DNA from: Liolophura sinensis
Taxonomy: Eukaryota; Mollusca; Polyplacophora; Chitonida; Chitonidae
Assembly (NCBI RefSeq): GCF_032854445.1
Contig: NC_088300.1
Location: 47,034,984 to 47,098,983, forward strand
DNA length: 64,000 bases
Direction of reading: 5' to 3'
Shown here: piece after piece, positions 27,901 to 42,900 of the stretch
How the letters are laid out: each line of letters begins with the position of its first letter
How positions within the stretch are numbered: position 1 is the first letter of the stretch
Translations under genes and position numbers: made by a program
The notes under the pieces: model-generated
Databases searched by the model: none
What the model was told of the DNA's origin: nothing
Seen by the model: only the letters and a program-made list of their open reading frames with translations

Positions 27901-30900
27901 TTAAGCTAATAACAGCTACTCCATTATACATAACACGTGTGAGTGAGTGAAAGAGTGCTTGGGGTTTAACGTCGTACTTTACAATTTTTCTGTCATATGG
28001 ACGAACATAACACATGTGCGTGGATATGTGTTAACACAGACACAAATACAGCTGTATGTTTTCATTAACAGGGGTGAAATATGGTACAAATGGGCAGGAA
28101 AACTGCACTTGAACATGATGATACACATTTACCTGTGAATGTATACATGATAACCATGTATCATTACGTCCACAAAATATTTTAACATTTAAGATTTTGA
28201 AAACACCACAAATAACATTTCTTCCCTACATATGTTTTTTTTTTAGGCATGCAGCCATTAAAGGCATATTAGTTCACCTTATGCATGTATTAATTACATA
28301 CAACAATGTCGTAACAATTCACTGGCTTCTTTCCAGTCTACCCCAGATTAAAATCAATCATCCTACCAATTAATTGATGTCAGGCAGTCACCAACTTGAA
28401 CTCTTAAGCAGTTAATGGAGCAAGTATACAGCAGCTAAAGAAATGCCTTTATCTACCTTTGACCCTGTTAATAACATTCATGTTTAGCGTTTGTGATCTC
28501 AACTATAACCCCACCACTGCAGTGACCTGTAACTGCATGAGGAAAACCTGAGGCAAATTCTTCATGAGGCATAAAGTACCATGTATGCAAATATAGGCGT
28601 TACACACATCTCTTGGACTTCTGCATCATTATAAAGATTTCACTTACTTTTAAAACAGCATTTGTGGTTGGACTAAAGCACCACACCTAGCAGGTATCTG
28701 ACATACACCCTGATGTAAGCCTGTAGTCCAGCCTACATGAAATGGATTTCAGCTTGCAAATCAGTTTTTTTTATACATCAATCTGAGATTAAGATGACTG
28801 GTGTTAACATTACATCCAGGAGCCTACAGATTTCTTACTGAAACCCGCCGGCTCTGACACATAACACGCTGAACAGATCTATCTTCAAGGACCAAGTCCA
28901 CCTGTGCTATGATAGTAGTTTCCTCTAGATTCATAAACAGATAGAGATGTATCAATTTTTTTTTATTCCTGTTTTTTACATCCACAGAGATGCCCTTGAG
29001 CCATTGCACAAATCAATTAGCTTACAGCCAGTAAACTGTTTGTACTGATGAGTATAATTCTCCATCTTTACTTGTGAACAGTACACAAGTAAGGGAGACC
29101 CCACTGACAAGAATATCAAGACATCTTCCTGATTTCATTAAGTTGTTATCTGATACAAACAAATGCAGGAGAAAAAACATGTTGTGTATGTTGATTTCTG
29201 AGTGACCTTAAGTCAAATCTTGTCCCTCATCTTTGATGGCCTGATACTGAGATACAATACATCACGATACAGTCAGTTTAGAAGAGAAGGTATTGGACGT
29301 GTCTGTTAGGACCCACTCATCCACACAAATAAGTAAAAGATAAATCATAATATACATGCTAGCAACCCACGGAATTTTCCCCGACATGAAAAGTAAATGA
29401 AGTCTATATAGATATATATAGATATATATGTAGACTTTCTGGTAAAATTAATATGCATCAGATGTGCATGTTTACAGAGATACCTAGTAGGATTGTGAAG
29501 GAGGGTGGGGATATTTCCTCTTTTTAAAACATAGCATTTTCATCAACAAATCAGTGCTTTGAAAGGTTTCATTGTAGTAAGACTGGTGATATACACACTG
29601 ATTCAAAGGAACATGAGCCAAAACACCCGTAGTAATAAATACTGTAAATTTATGTTCACCAGTCATCTTAACATGAAATATTTCCAAAAGGACAAAAGTG
29701 TATCTGGGTATACATGCCACACTTCACCAGACAGCACCAAAAAGGCATGATGACTTAAAAGCATTCTGGTTGGCTGCTTTATATTCCTAGAGAAAATAAC
29801 AATGTATGCCTACATTCATAGAAGGCTATTAACACTGAACATTGAAAATTTGTGGACAACTTGACACGTTCAAACAGTAGAGTGTTTCATATAATGGGAG
29901 GCTTCACATCGAGAACAGAAAGGCAACATTTGTTCAATCATGCTTGAAGGCACGGCTGTGAACAACTTCAGAGTGGTCGCCCTTCAGCCACATATACTGC
30001 TGTCTGGAGTTATCTCCCCTGAAATGCTTCATATTTAGATATTGTTTGTTTGATGTTACCAGCCCTTTATAACAAAGGTGGGTAAGTAGGAGTTCTATTT
30101 GTTTTGTTTTGTTTTGTTTTTTTTTTTTTGGGGGGGGGGGGGTGCAGAAGGGAAGAACAATAGAGGAATACTGTTCAAATGATTGATCACAAACTTCCTC
30201 AACATTAATCAGAACGGTGTACCAAACTACGTCACCTCATATTTGGCAATTCTCAAAATAAAAATTCATAGATCTTAGATACAATGAAACTAACAAGTAA
30301 ACATTTGTTAAACATTTTGTATGAGTACTAGGGCGTAAATGAAGTCAACAGTTTGTGCCAGCATTTTCAGGTTCTGTATTGAGGGGGGTGAGCACGTGAA
30401 AATATCACAGAAATCCTGTCCAGCTGATATTTTTGATGGAATGAAGCGGAACCTTACAACGAAGTGAAAAAAAATCTATACTGAGAAATCTGTTTCCACT
30501 TTCCTAATTTTAATTAAACTGTGCGACATCAGAAATTCTTGCTTCATGTGAAGGATCAAACATTTATTCTGTCCTCAATACATCATTAAACGTACATGCT
30601 TGTCTAAAAGTATGAAGAGTGTAAGCACCAAAGTGAGCCACATCAGCTCAGATCACCAGCTTTGACCAAATTTACATTGTCCAAAACATTTACACATGAG
30701 GAGGAGGAGGAGAGCCAAAATCATGTTGTGTTACATGAAGATTAAAGGATGGCACATATAAGCTTTGTCCTTGAATGTGATCTTCTCTGCATCAATGACA
30801 GTTCAGGAAATTATACCACCATATTCAAAGCTACCTGCTCTCTAGCATGGAGTTTTGAAGAGGAGAAAAGGTATCTACATACCTGAATAATCTTTTTAAA

Positions 30901-33900
30901 ATTTTTGGATCTCCCAAACGATATTTTCCTTGCCGACAGATGAGGCTGATGTGCGGGACTCTGATACGTTTGAAATGAGAGTAACAAATTGTGGATGCCA
31001 ACATATAAGGGGTTCTGTTGGGGATTCTTTGATAATGTAGGTTTAAAACAAAAATCTTCCGTTTTGATCATGCAGATATCATGATGTAACGTCCCAATTT
31101 GTCACTGTGATTATACCAGATCAGGACTGAATTAATTTAATTCAATTCACAAAAAATAAACTACGGGATCTACGTAAATGGGCTACAAATAAAACCTCAG
31201 CTATAGCTTGAGGAACTTGTTTTTGGAGGTATAGGCCTGTGTCCATGTTCTGTTAACAGCAAAACTTAACAGCAGGGCTGTTAAGAAAAAAAAAGAACTG
31301 TTAAGAAATTTTATATCTCAAAAAAAGCTCCCGTCAGCAGTAAACAGAGTGACATTTCAAAAAAAAACAAAAGATATATGTTATGAAAAAGTAACATATA
31401 ACATAAAAAAATTTAAAAAATTGGCATCTGTAAAAACACGAAAAAAGAATTTTGGTCAGGCCTTTTTAAACAGCTGGTTGCGTAACATCAAACGTATAAT
31501 ATTTTAATTTTGGCCCTAGCAATATATATTCCTGTTAAACAAATGGATGAAACAGATTATTTCCCTGTCAGACAAAATGCTCTTACCACTGACTAGTAAC
31601 AGTGTTCAATATTACCGAACACGACAAGGTGTTTACCACTGAAGTAATCCAAGAGTAGCATTCACCTAGTGTCTTCACACATACAACATATGAAAATACA
31701 TGTAAGTGTACTCATTACAGAGGCACAGGTGTGAATTCTTTAATACAAATGACACGCTTCTTGTTTAGTGATGAGGAAGGGAAGACAAAGGTGAATGTTA
31801 TTCACTAAATACATTTATGTCACATTTTCTTGACCTTTTCCCACCTTCTTCATGCGGGTTTTGACTCCTATCATTCTAAGTCATGCAAATGATACATGTT
31901 TATCTAATGCCTGAGAAATTTACAATACTACCTGTACATGTAATTTCATGTTCAGTACATGGACATTATTTTTCTCTGCTAATGTGATATACATAAACAT
32001 GCACATGTATAGCGGTATATTCAATCCTCTGACAAACAAAAACATGACAAGTCTTTTCTCTGTACCTGTACAGTTTAGATACATAGGTCATGGCTTAATG
32101 GTTTGTTATGGGTACATTATCTGTGGGACCAATGCTGGTCAAAACCAGCCTTAGATATCTAACACCTCTTGGACAGTTTCCAAATTTGTCCTTAATTCAC
32201 CAATGCATGAGCTCTTTGGAAAAATACACATGTGTATACAGATGATATTGCTTCTCCAATATCGCAGTGATATGGTTGTGCGTCTGCCAATGTGGCATCA
32301 AGCCATAATCATTCATTCACTCCTTCTCCAATAAGGAACCTTTGCATATATCACTTTCAAGGTAACACATGTACATACATGCACATGTATGTACAACACC
32401 GAACAATTATGATTTGTTATGAACAGATAAATGTATACACACCAGTGAAATACCATGCTTTTTTTGAGCATGTCTACATGTATACATTAAATTTTCGCAG
32501 AATTTCACCGCACTTTATAATGGAACCACTATGCAATCATCTGAATTTACAGATCCTATATAAATATGCTTATATAGATGTTTACTTATTGTTAAACCAC
32601 ACATTCTAGAAAGCTATGTGACAATTACTAAATACATTTTTTTTTAATTCTGTAGCACGGAAAATACATATTATACACTATTATACATGTAGTTTCATAC
32701 ACTAGTCATGCAAATACAAATAAATTACACTGGGATGGGGAGTCTGGGGGCTGACATGCCAAACAGTATCTTGGGTAATAAAACCTTTCAATTTTTATCA
32801 TGAAATATTACTAATATTTATACACTACCCTATTTCTTCTAAAATTTGGGACACCTGGTCAGCTCTAATTCTAGCAGGAATATTGAGTTTCCTTTTTTCT
32901 TGCATGGTTAGATCATCTAATAAACAACATACTCATATATTTGCTTTTCCAAAGGCTGGTAAATGAATGTAATATTCTACTTCAACACTTCTAATATTTG
33001 GTCAAAATTTTAGAAGAGTTAGGGTACATAATAATTATATAGCTGAGTGAATGAAAAAGATGTACATATGCATGCTTGTCACAAGGTAACTTCGTGTTAT
33101 ATATGCAGGTCTCAAATCTATATTACATCTAAGCATAATTCCAACATTGGTAGAAATTATACATGCAGATGTTGCAAAGTACAAAAAAATGCACCAGGTA
33201 CACTACAAGATTTGATTAATTTTTAGAAGGTTCAATAATACTATCTGTAACTAAATTTAATACATTATCTTTTGGACTTGATCAGAATTTATTATGCTTA
33301 TAATACCCTTTTATACAATGTAATATGCACTAATATGTCAAGGAAGTTACATTTGGAAAAAATCATTGTTCATTATAAATATAGAAATGTACCTGAACAA
33401 CAGGTTTATTTTCACCCATTATCTTTCAATAATTCAAGGCTATAATATGGTGATGGAAGAACTGACACAGAACAATTTTTTTTTCTACATTATCAAAAGC
33501 ATGAAAAATGCTCCTCTGACTTGTAATGTCTTATTAATATTAATCTTGAAACAATAAAAAAGACTGTGACAAAAATAATATATATAAACTGGTGCACAGG
33601 TTAATAATAGAATTTGAATTCTTGTTTACATAACATGCACAAGGCTTTCTGGTGACTGATCAATATATTTCTCAATAGTTGCGCAAATAATCAGTCCTTC
33701 AGGTGCAATGAAACAAATAATGTCTGATATGCAGGAGAAATTTTTTACATGCCCACTATGTACATGTATACATGTATGCATTTACTACAAGAGCGTCAGT
33801 TTTTACTCATCAGTAACGTCTATCAACTCTGGCATTATTTACAGGTTATATCTATAATATTACATGCCTGTACAGTGATGGCATTCTGATGGATTCTCCA

Positions 33901-36900
33901 GTAAACATGTAATAAAAAGCTGCCTTCACCAAGCTTCATTACCACCAACATGAATGACGCACATGATATCACAGCCTCATCAGGGAATTAAAAAAAAAAA
34001 CTGATTCATTTATACGGAAATATAAGCCACTAGCTGTGGCCAATGCGGTGTTTTCTACAGCACGTGTGATATATTATTATATTATTATTAAATATCATAA
34101 TGTCATTGTCCCATTGAATATGAACAGCAATTTATTCCTAAGCTATTAATCTTCCTCTGGTAGTGCAAGAAAGTGTCCAGATGGCTGCATGAAGGGAATT
34201 ACAGTACACATAAAACATACCTATATGGGATATAAGCGTGACTATTCATTTGTCTACTTGTTTGCTTGGCTTTACATTCATCTCCCTTTCAACAATATTT
34301 TAGTCACACTAAGGCAATGTCAAACAATATTTTGGTTCGACATGACTGTCAGCTTTCAGGATTTCTAGGCCTAACTGGAGTCTCCCTCTAAACACTTGGT
34401 CATCGTATGGAAATTTACCTGTACCTTTAAAGGCAACAAAGGTATATCTTCATACATCTGATTGGTGTTTACGCCATTCTCAAGAATGTTTGACTTATAT
34501 GACGGTGGCCAGCATTAGAGTGGGAGGAAACAGGGCAGAGCTCGGGAGATACCCACAATCATCTGCAGGGCACTTCCCCACTTAAGACCGGAGAGAGGAG
34601 GCCATCATGTTAAAGGAGAGCTATGTGTACTGGTATACACACCAGTCCACCAACTTGCACTCAGTCAACTGCTTCACCAGAAACATGGGCAAATTTGTAC
34701 CTAAGAACTCAGAACTTTGATACGTCCTGCATGTTTACATGTGACAATGCATGTATCAGGAAGACAGGCTAAGAAACAAACCACAGGAAAGCATTTCACT
34801 TGATAGTGATGTGATGGAGGACTTATCTGTAAAATCACTCATGCGTACAAAACTACAAGTACGCGTGTTTAACGTGGCAAAAGGTGTGTACTCTATGATA
34901 CCCAACAGATAACAGTATCTCACCCTGTAGCATTAGAGCCTGAAAGAGCATTCACTTACGGATTCCTATCTGTGTCACTGCCATATAGATTTATCAAAGT
35001 GAATATATCATGGTAGAAAAGTAAAGATGTGTGAAAACAAATTTTTACACACACCAAACATAAAAATGTTCAAAAGCAATGAATGTAAATGTAAAACATG
35101 ACGCAGAAGATTTATAATAAACTTGTGTATGTTTAATACTTGTATATCCGTTCATTTATTATGGGTAGCCTTTGGCATGTTTAAAACCCAGTATGACATC
35201 ACTGTATTACACAGTTTGGGCACCTCAACAGAACTTTCACATCAATGGATAATCTCTGTGTTCTTAGCTGGTATTAGTTTTCTTAAATAAGTGAAGCATA
35301 CATGTTACTGATGGCAAAGATAAATTGAACTGAGCTTAGCCATCCGATTACTAATACATAAACCACATGGTATTATCAGCAACTGATGCACCCATGTGCA
35401 TTGACGTGTTCTGTTGACTGATAATTCTGTTGAAGTGTTAGTTCACTGATAATTGCTACCTCAACTTGTACCTCGATTTGGGATCAAAATTAAAACATGT
35501 GCCCCAGACAGGCACAATTTACTGGTGACAGCTACAGCTGCAATAGTGGGTGTCCTGGTAAAGGTGTTTAGGTAAAGTTCATTTCTTGTGCTGGGACAAG
35601 TGGTTTTCTTTTAGTATCAAATGAAAGGTATGAGCATTTGAGACAGCCAACTGGAAAATTTAATTCTCCAGCCCTGTCCACATATACTCAATTTAACGAT
35701 GCCAAGAAATTTACTTGTACCTATTATCTCCATTTGAAATGCACATGAAAATAATTACAATATAGTACTTTTTAGTATCATTTTATAGTACATCTTACAT
35801 ATACACATTTTTTTATGCATATCAGTGAACATACATGCATATTTCTATAATACATATGATACTCTAGACTTACAGGTATGGTAACATTTTCTCCAGGTGA
35901 AATAAACTCACTCCAGAAGTAATGAAGTGCACAGATCTGTTGTTTTGCTCTTTATGTTCAAAATATATACCTTTATGTTGACAAATTTGTATACATAACA
36001 TGTGCATGTAATGGACATCTAGAAACCAAGGAAATCTAGAAGCTCAATTTGCACGATACATTTCTCTGCAGTCCAGGCCTGTATCTTTCTATAGGTGTGT
36101 GTTTCAATATATTTTTCACAACATGTCATGTCTGTATCAAGTGTATAAATAAAGTGTCAGTTAATCAACAGGATTTTGGCTTGCAGTCTCTTCACGGGTG
36201 ACAGGTTTTGCAAGAACAGTGGTGCCTTTAATATGAAACAGGGCAGCCCCAACTGTCGCCTAATGATGAAGACAAACTGAGGAGAACGATCAGGATTAAA
36301 ACTTTCATCACTACACAGTAGGTTTTTCAGCTGGGGCGGATGGGATTACGTTGTCAACAGAATGAAGACAGATAGAGGCAGGTGACACAGTCTGAGATGT
36401 CCCTATACATAACAATTCATCAGCAATACCTTTGTGCTACTCACTCTAAATAGCCACAACAAAAAAGACAAAGAAGGGAGATACAAAAGAAAAGAAGAAA
36501 AAAAAAATACCCCCAGCAGAGACGCATTACGCACATAATGGATTATCACGCATAAATTAGAAAATATTTGTCAGAGGACCACTTTTCACATTTTATTCCG
36601 ATGTTTCTGGTTTTCAATTAGCAATAACAAAAGCATAAATCTTTCCCGCTATTTCTGCCACCATTAAGGAGGCAGGCAAATGTTTACACAGACTACAAAA
36701 TACAGTTAATGTTTATACATGTATACATTATACACAACAGGTGTAGAAAAGAAAAGCCCAGGAACTTTTTTACCTGAGGCACACAAGATTAATATGGCTA
36801 TGTACTTCACTGCACTGACATTTAGAACCTCATGACCACTTCTGTGGCCTAATTATTAGAGTCTTCGCCTCAAAGTCAAGAGACCTGGGATTGAACATTA

Positions 36901-39900
36901 GTCAGGTCATACCAAAGGCTTCATTTATTTGACTGGGGTTTTATACCGTACTCAAGAATATTTTCACTTATCCTGGGGGAACCAAGACTTTAAAAATGGT
37001 ACTTATTCCTGCTTCACTTGGCACTCAGCACTGAGAAGTTAGAGCTAGGAAATAGGACTGGTAAATTGTCCCAGTGTTAAAATAATGTGATTGGATGAGG
37101 TGTCATATCTGGTGTCTCGGGCATGGTACTTTCGTGGCGGCAGTCTGATGACATGATGACCATGCCGCAAGAAAATACAACAATGTACACACAACAAATG
37201 ACTTCTCTTCGTCATATGACCCCAAAATTGTCAAGCACGACATAAAAAGCAAATCTTACATTTAGAGCATATTTCAACCTGATATACTTTGTTGATCCCG
37301 AGGTTACAGTGTATACCTTGGAAGCACACAGATGATGTATTTGGTTTAACTTAAAATTGTCAATCTTGGTACAAGAAAATACAACAATGTACACACAACA
37401 AATGACTTCTCTTCGTCATATGACCCCAAAATTGTCAAGCACGACATAAAAAGCAAATCTTACATTTAGAGCATATTTCAACTGATATACTTTGTTGATC
37501 CCGAGGTTTACAGTGTATACCTTGGAAGCACACAGATGATGTATTTGGTTTAACTTTAAAATTGTCAATCTTGGTACTTTATGACATGACTCCCAAAGAC
37601 TGGCCAAGCACTACTCATTCTGGCATAATAGGCATAAGTATATGTATACTGATACGCTGTAACTAGGTAGGACCTTTACACGTATGTGTCTTGTACAATG
37701 AGCATGATGCATCAGTGAGGAAGCACTATTATTTTATATGTATATATCTTCATTAAGGCCAGTCTGCTACAAGATGAGACCTCATCAGGATATAACTAAC
37801 TGGCTATTATTAAAGGTGAATGCAACATATAATTCCAAACAAACCAAAAAATGTACATTGTACTAAAGTTTTCAACAACATTTTACAAGCTTTTACTTGA
37901 AACACTTTTTTAGTCATTAAATGATATCAGTTCAGATGATAAAATCCACTAATTTTGTAATTCGGTCTGTATTTAAGCACAGGTTCTCTGAAATTCCAGT
38001 TGCTCAAAGTTGTATTGAGTTAGAAATATTTATTTATTTGACTGCTGCTTTGTGTCATACTCAAGAATATTTCACGTATACAACAGAGGCCGGCATTATG
38101 ATTGGAGGAAACTGGGCATAGCCCAAGAGAAACCCACAACAGTGCACAGGTTGCTGCCAGACCTTTCTATGTGCTATTAGGTTAGACTCACTCTACATGA
38201 CATGTGCCGGTCCAGTATGAAAAGTACAGATGCATGCTTTGGATTGAAAGTTTACATAAATGCTTAAATGCATTGAAATGGCAATAGGCTCATGCTTAGT
38301 ATCAGTAGAATTTAGTGCTACACATGGAGAAGAATAAATCTACTTTTCAATTCATAGATGATGGTGTGACTGATATATTTCTTTACAGTATATTGCAGTC
38401 ATTTCAGTGTTAATTTCACTGCACATGTAAGACGTCCAAAAGTGAGGAGTATTAAAAGGTACACATACATGCACTACAGAGGAATGTGGCAAGATTGTTA
38501 ACACAAGTGCTAATGAATTCTTCTCTCATTATCTGATTAGTTCAGCACATCTGTGTGATCATTAATTAACACATATATGCACCTGTTTAATAATTATCCT
38601 GCAATCAGCTGCATGTGATTGATTGTTCTGTTGCTAATGGTATATACAAATGTACCTTTTAAGAGCTGCATTTCTATTAAACTCAGATGTGTGCATCCAG
38701 GTTAATTTACATATATATCCCTAATTAAATGACTGAACATTTTGTCCAAAAAAAGTGTATTTTTATAGGCCAAAAACTTTGTCATGGACAAACTATTAGG
38801 TGATTTAGGGCACTTAACTGTATTATTAACCTGATAATGCTTTATACTGATGATACAATAACAAGTTGTTCGTGACGGGCATGGTTGGATTTCTTATGGC
38901 TTAAACATTAAACAAAGGAAAAGAGTTCCTGAGATGAAGCCATTACTCCTCCAATCTGCAATGAACCTCAAAACTAATATATTTTCTGTACGATTTTTTG
39001 CATGTGTTCAGATTTTAAGTTTATTCACTGGTCTCTCGTCCATTTTGTACAGAAATATGTTCTGTACTGTATCAATTGTTAATCTTGACAGAATTATTTC
39101 CTTCAAGCCAACCAACCTATAAGATAACCTTGGGAAAAAAGTGAGGAAAAATATCATGATAAACTCATACTTTTCAGACCAGTCGATCGTGTCAGACATG
39201 TCCACATGATACAAGTAGTATGTTAGCTTTTGATAATAATACAGTCCAAAAAAAAGCAAGAAGACTTCTTCTCTAAGGCGTACATGTATATCGTTAAGTG
39301 TCACGCATAATGTCACTCATCCTTCCGTCTTTGTGACATCACATGTCTCATCCCACTTCTGACACCGCCGCACTCTTAAGCAGGTCACTGTGTCATGTCA
39401 TGCCATGCTTCCAAACCGCAGACAATGTTTCTTAATCAAGTTTTGCAGACAATAGATGTGTTGGTTCATTTGTTTGTAGCATAGACTAAAAAACCAGTAA
39501 CCTTTGTAGACCAGTTATATTTGGCCCAGTCATGAACCTGATTCATGTATACAAGTGTAAATGTGATGAGGGTATTAATGACAGTACAAAGATACCACCT
39601 CATCAGCCCACCTATAAGGTCATTAAAGTCTCACCATAATGGCAATAAATAAATACATCTATATCAATAAAGACACTAAACACCCTCCTTTCTGAAAGGG
39701 TTATCAAAATGTTGAGTTTAAGTGCTACCACCTACGATTTCATTAATATGGCTAGTCATACCTCAAAGGCTAGATAGATCCAGACAGGTAAGCTGACAAC
39801 GAGAACAAAAAATACAGTGACAGTTAAACACATCTTTAAGGCGTAGTCCAAAAATGTCTATATCATCAGCATTAAAAGACAGAGTGTCAGTTCAAACCTG

Positions 39901-42900
39901 TGCAGATTTTGCACATTTACAAGGTATGTATGTCTGTTCACCAACTTTCAACCAGAAAAATCCTCAGGTAAAAGAAATAGAACAATGGTGTAGGTGTAAT
40001 ACTGAAGGGATTGTCATCTAGATCCATCAAATACACCAAAGAAACACCTGTCAATGCACCTATACAGAACTGTAGCAAAAAAACCCCACAAAAATGAGCA
40101 CACAGCAAATTTAGCTCAGGATAGAAATGACTGGACAATAAAACAAAACTCACTGATCTTTTTAACGCTTTCATTATAATTGTAAGATTAAAATTGGCTA
40201 ATATAGTAAAATAACTAGAGGATTTGTTCTCTTTACACATGGATGTAACCTACATTGTACCTTACTCATCAATACATATTTTAACCTCAGAAATGGCGTA
40301 CTTTGTTGTGTCAGAAACCTTTTGCGACAGAACGCTATGCTTAAATGACAGTTGACACTTGTACATGATGTGTACATATACCAGTATATATTCTTGTCTC
40401 ATCAGGTACTGGCCTGGATTGCCTATATATTTACAGGTAAAAATAAAAATGACCATTAAACCTGTAATTTCCAGTAACATCCTAAGGATTTTCCATTGTA
40501 ACCATTGTTACTGAAAGTGTTACTTTTGGGGTTTCTACAGTTTCTACAGGTGAGATACATGTTCATGCATGTGTATGCATGAGTAGGTCACTGCACTTAG
40601 CAAACCTTAAATGTATTCCAGATACACAAACTAATAATACACCCATATTGTTTAGAAACATACAGGCTGATTCAACTTTCATTAATTGGACTATAAATCA
40701 GGTTTCATTAAGCAATAAACAAGACTTAAAAACATATACCTGACAGGCTGGTGCAAGCATTTCAACTTTAACTTTTGGATGAGAAAGCCTCTGGTTTTCC
40801 TTTTGTTTTAATATTAAATAAACTTGTCATGCGAGTTAAATTTTTCCCACGTCAAATGTTTCACGTACACATACTTGTATGTAATCTTGTAATAAACCAC
40901 AAAAATATATTAAAAGATTGTAAATTTTCAAGAATTTGAGCCTATAATTTAATATTAGATATGTACATGTATTACACTTTTATCATGTCTTGAGGCTAAA
41001 AAAATGATTTTAATGACTATTTCGGGAAGCTCAATATGACATGTGATTATTTAATATTAGACAAGCTCTACAGGATCATATAAAATGACAAAACATTTAT
41101 CATTGCTGTAGATCAGTCTCATATAAAATTAAAACCTCTAAATTAAAACGTAACAGAAATTTTAAAATACCACACCAACCAAAAAAAAAAAATGTTGAAT
41201 ATAACAACATGAATTGTGTACATGGGACATGCACATACATTGCACATGTACTTATAATTTACACTGTAAATTAATAAGCTGACAAATGAGGGCTAGTTTG
41301 CTCAATGAGCAAGCCATTTGACATGATGGGCTTCACAGAACTTAGTACAGTTAAATCATCATTAAGGACTGATAAAACCTAAGTGGTACACTGTTTTCTC
41401 CAAGTGAGTTCCCCTTTGGGCAATCTTACACTAATTATTAAAGCTACACCATACACTACAGAAATTATCCATTGGGTAGATTTATTTCCAATTCGTGTAC
41501 TAGTGAATTTTACATTTTACACCATTAACCTTATCTCCAACCGCCAAAGTTGCATTAAAGATATGCATGTTAAGAAACATTTCCTCCCACTATATACAGG
41601 TATAGTTCACAACATCAGTGTTAAACACAGGCTTAGCCCTGGGAAATACATGAACATGGACAAAGCACTTCCACATCCAGTTATAATGTACATTTACTCA
41701 CATATTTGTTCAAAATTTGAAGAGGCAATTTCTGTGTTCCGTTGTCTACTGAATCCACCCATTATATGTACATGTATATATGTGTATTAGCCACTTACAA
41801 TACCAGACCTCTCGTTTCGATGGTTTGATTTTGGAATGTTAATTGCATGGATTTAATCAAATTTTATCACCATTGTTGGTATCCATGCTACATTAACCCA
41901 GAAAATAAGCTATCCACAGAAAGTGAGTTATACTCATCAGTGAGCTATCCCCAGAAATTGAGTTAGCCTCATAAGTGAGCAACATGCACACCCACACAGT
42001 GCATCATGCTCAGAAAGAAAGATATGTGCGTATTGCATACCCAGAGAGTGATTTATATACTAAGAAAGTGATTTATAATAAGAAAGCGATTTATACAAAG
42101 AAAGTGAGTTGTACTAAGAAAGTGTATTGTACTAAGGAAGTGGTGATTTATGAGTTTATACTAAGAAAGTGAGCTGTACTAAGAAAAGAGCTGCACTAAG
42201 AATGACTGGTGCTATAAGAAAATGAGTTGTACTAAGAAAGTGAGTTGTGCTGAGGAAGTGAGTTGTACTGAGAAAGTGAATTATACTAAGTGAGTTGTAA
42301 TAAGAACATGGTCAATATTTATACATCCCACTAAAACCTATACACTTCTATACTGTTACAAGGTGGACTTAACCTACCATCACCTATTTTATTTACATTG
42401 TAAATTCAGAAGCTGCATCAAATACTGTTAATAAAAAATAAACTGAATGGACACAGAAACTAGGCTGCATATCATACATGGTACTTGCAGCTTTTATCAC
42501 TGAATGAAACTGAATGCATGTCAAAACAAAAACCCAGATAAGCCAAAGCAGCCATGAAAATATAAAAAAAAATGATCTTTAAGCTTGACGAGTGACCTAT
42601 ATGGGGATATACATGTAATTCAGGCTTCTAATTCTTTCCTGGAGACTTGCACACATTTGTGTACAAAAACAAAGGCAGAAAAACGCCACACTTGTTTCCG
42701 GTTAATCCACATTGTCAGAGAGCACATCTGTGTATACTGCACATATTATTACGATGTTAATAAATATAAATGCTTATATTTTACCTGCAAATGTTGACGA
42801 AAAAATGTTCTACTTCTAGCAATAGGCCAAATTGACTAAAATTATCCCTTTTATCATTCAAAAATGCCCTGTTTCCTCCACCCTTTAAACTGATCACCAT

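Noticed and set aside
30811-31071. Minus-strand frame of 86 codons ending at a strong donor-like CAG|GTATGT
   Set aside because: It lies in intron 1, where family comparison leaves no room for extra residues between FLYLDST and DPEPLF; no clear acceptor in the needed phase was seen and the peptide has no recognisable domain.
37212-37607. Two near-identical minus frames that might suggest a duplicated small gene
   Set aside because: The 204-bp unit was duplicated as a whole; the frame is short and length changes alter the middle of the peptide.
41383-41790. Plus-strand frame of 135 codons, among the longest outside the gene
   Set aside because: AT-rich with no domain, no similarity to any family I know and no promoter or splice context; compatible with chance in a 64-kb window.
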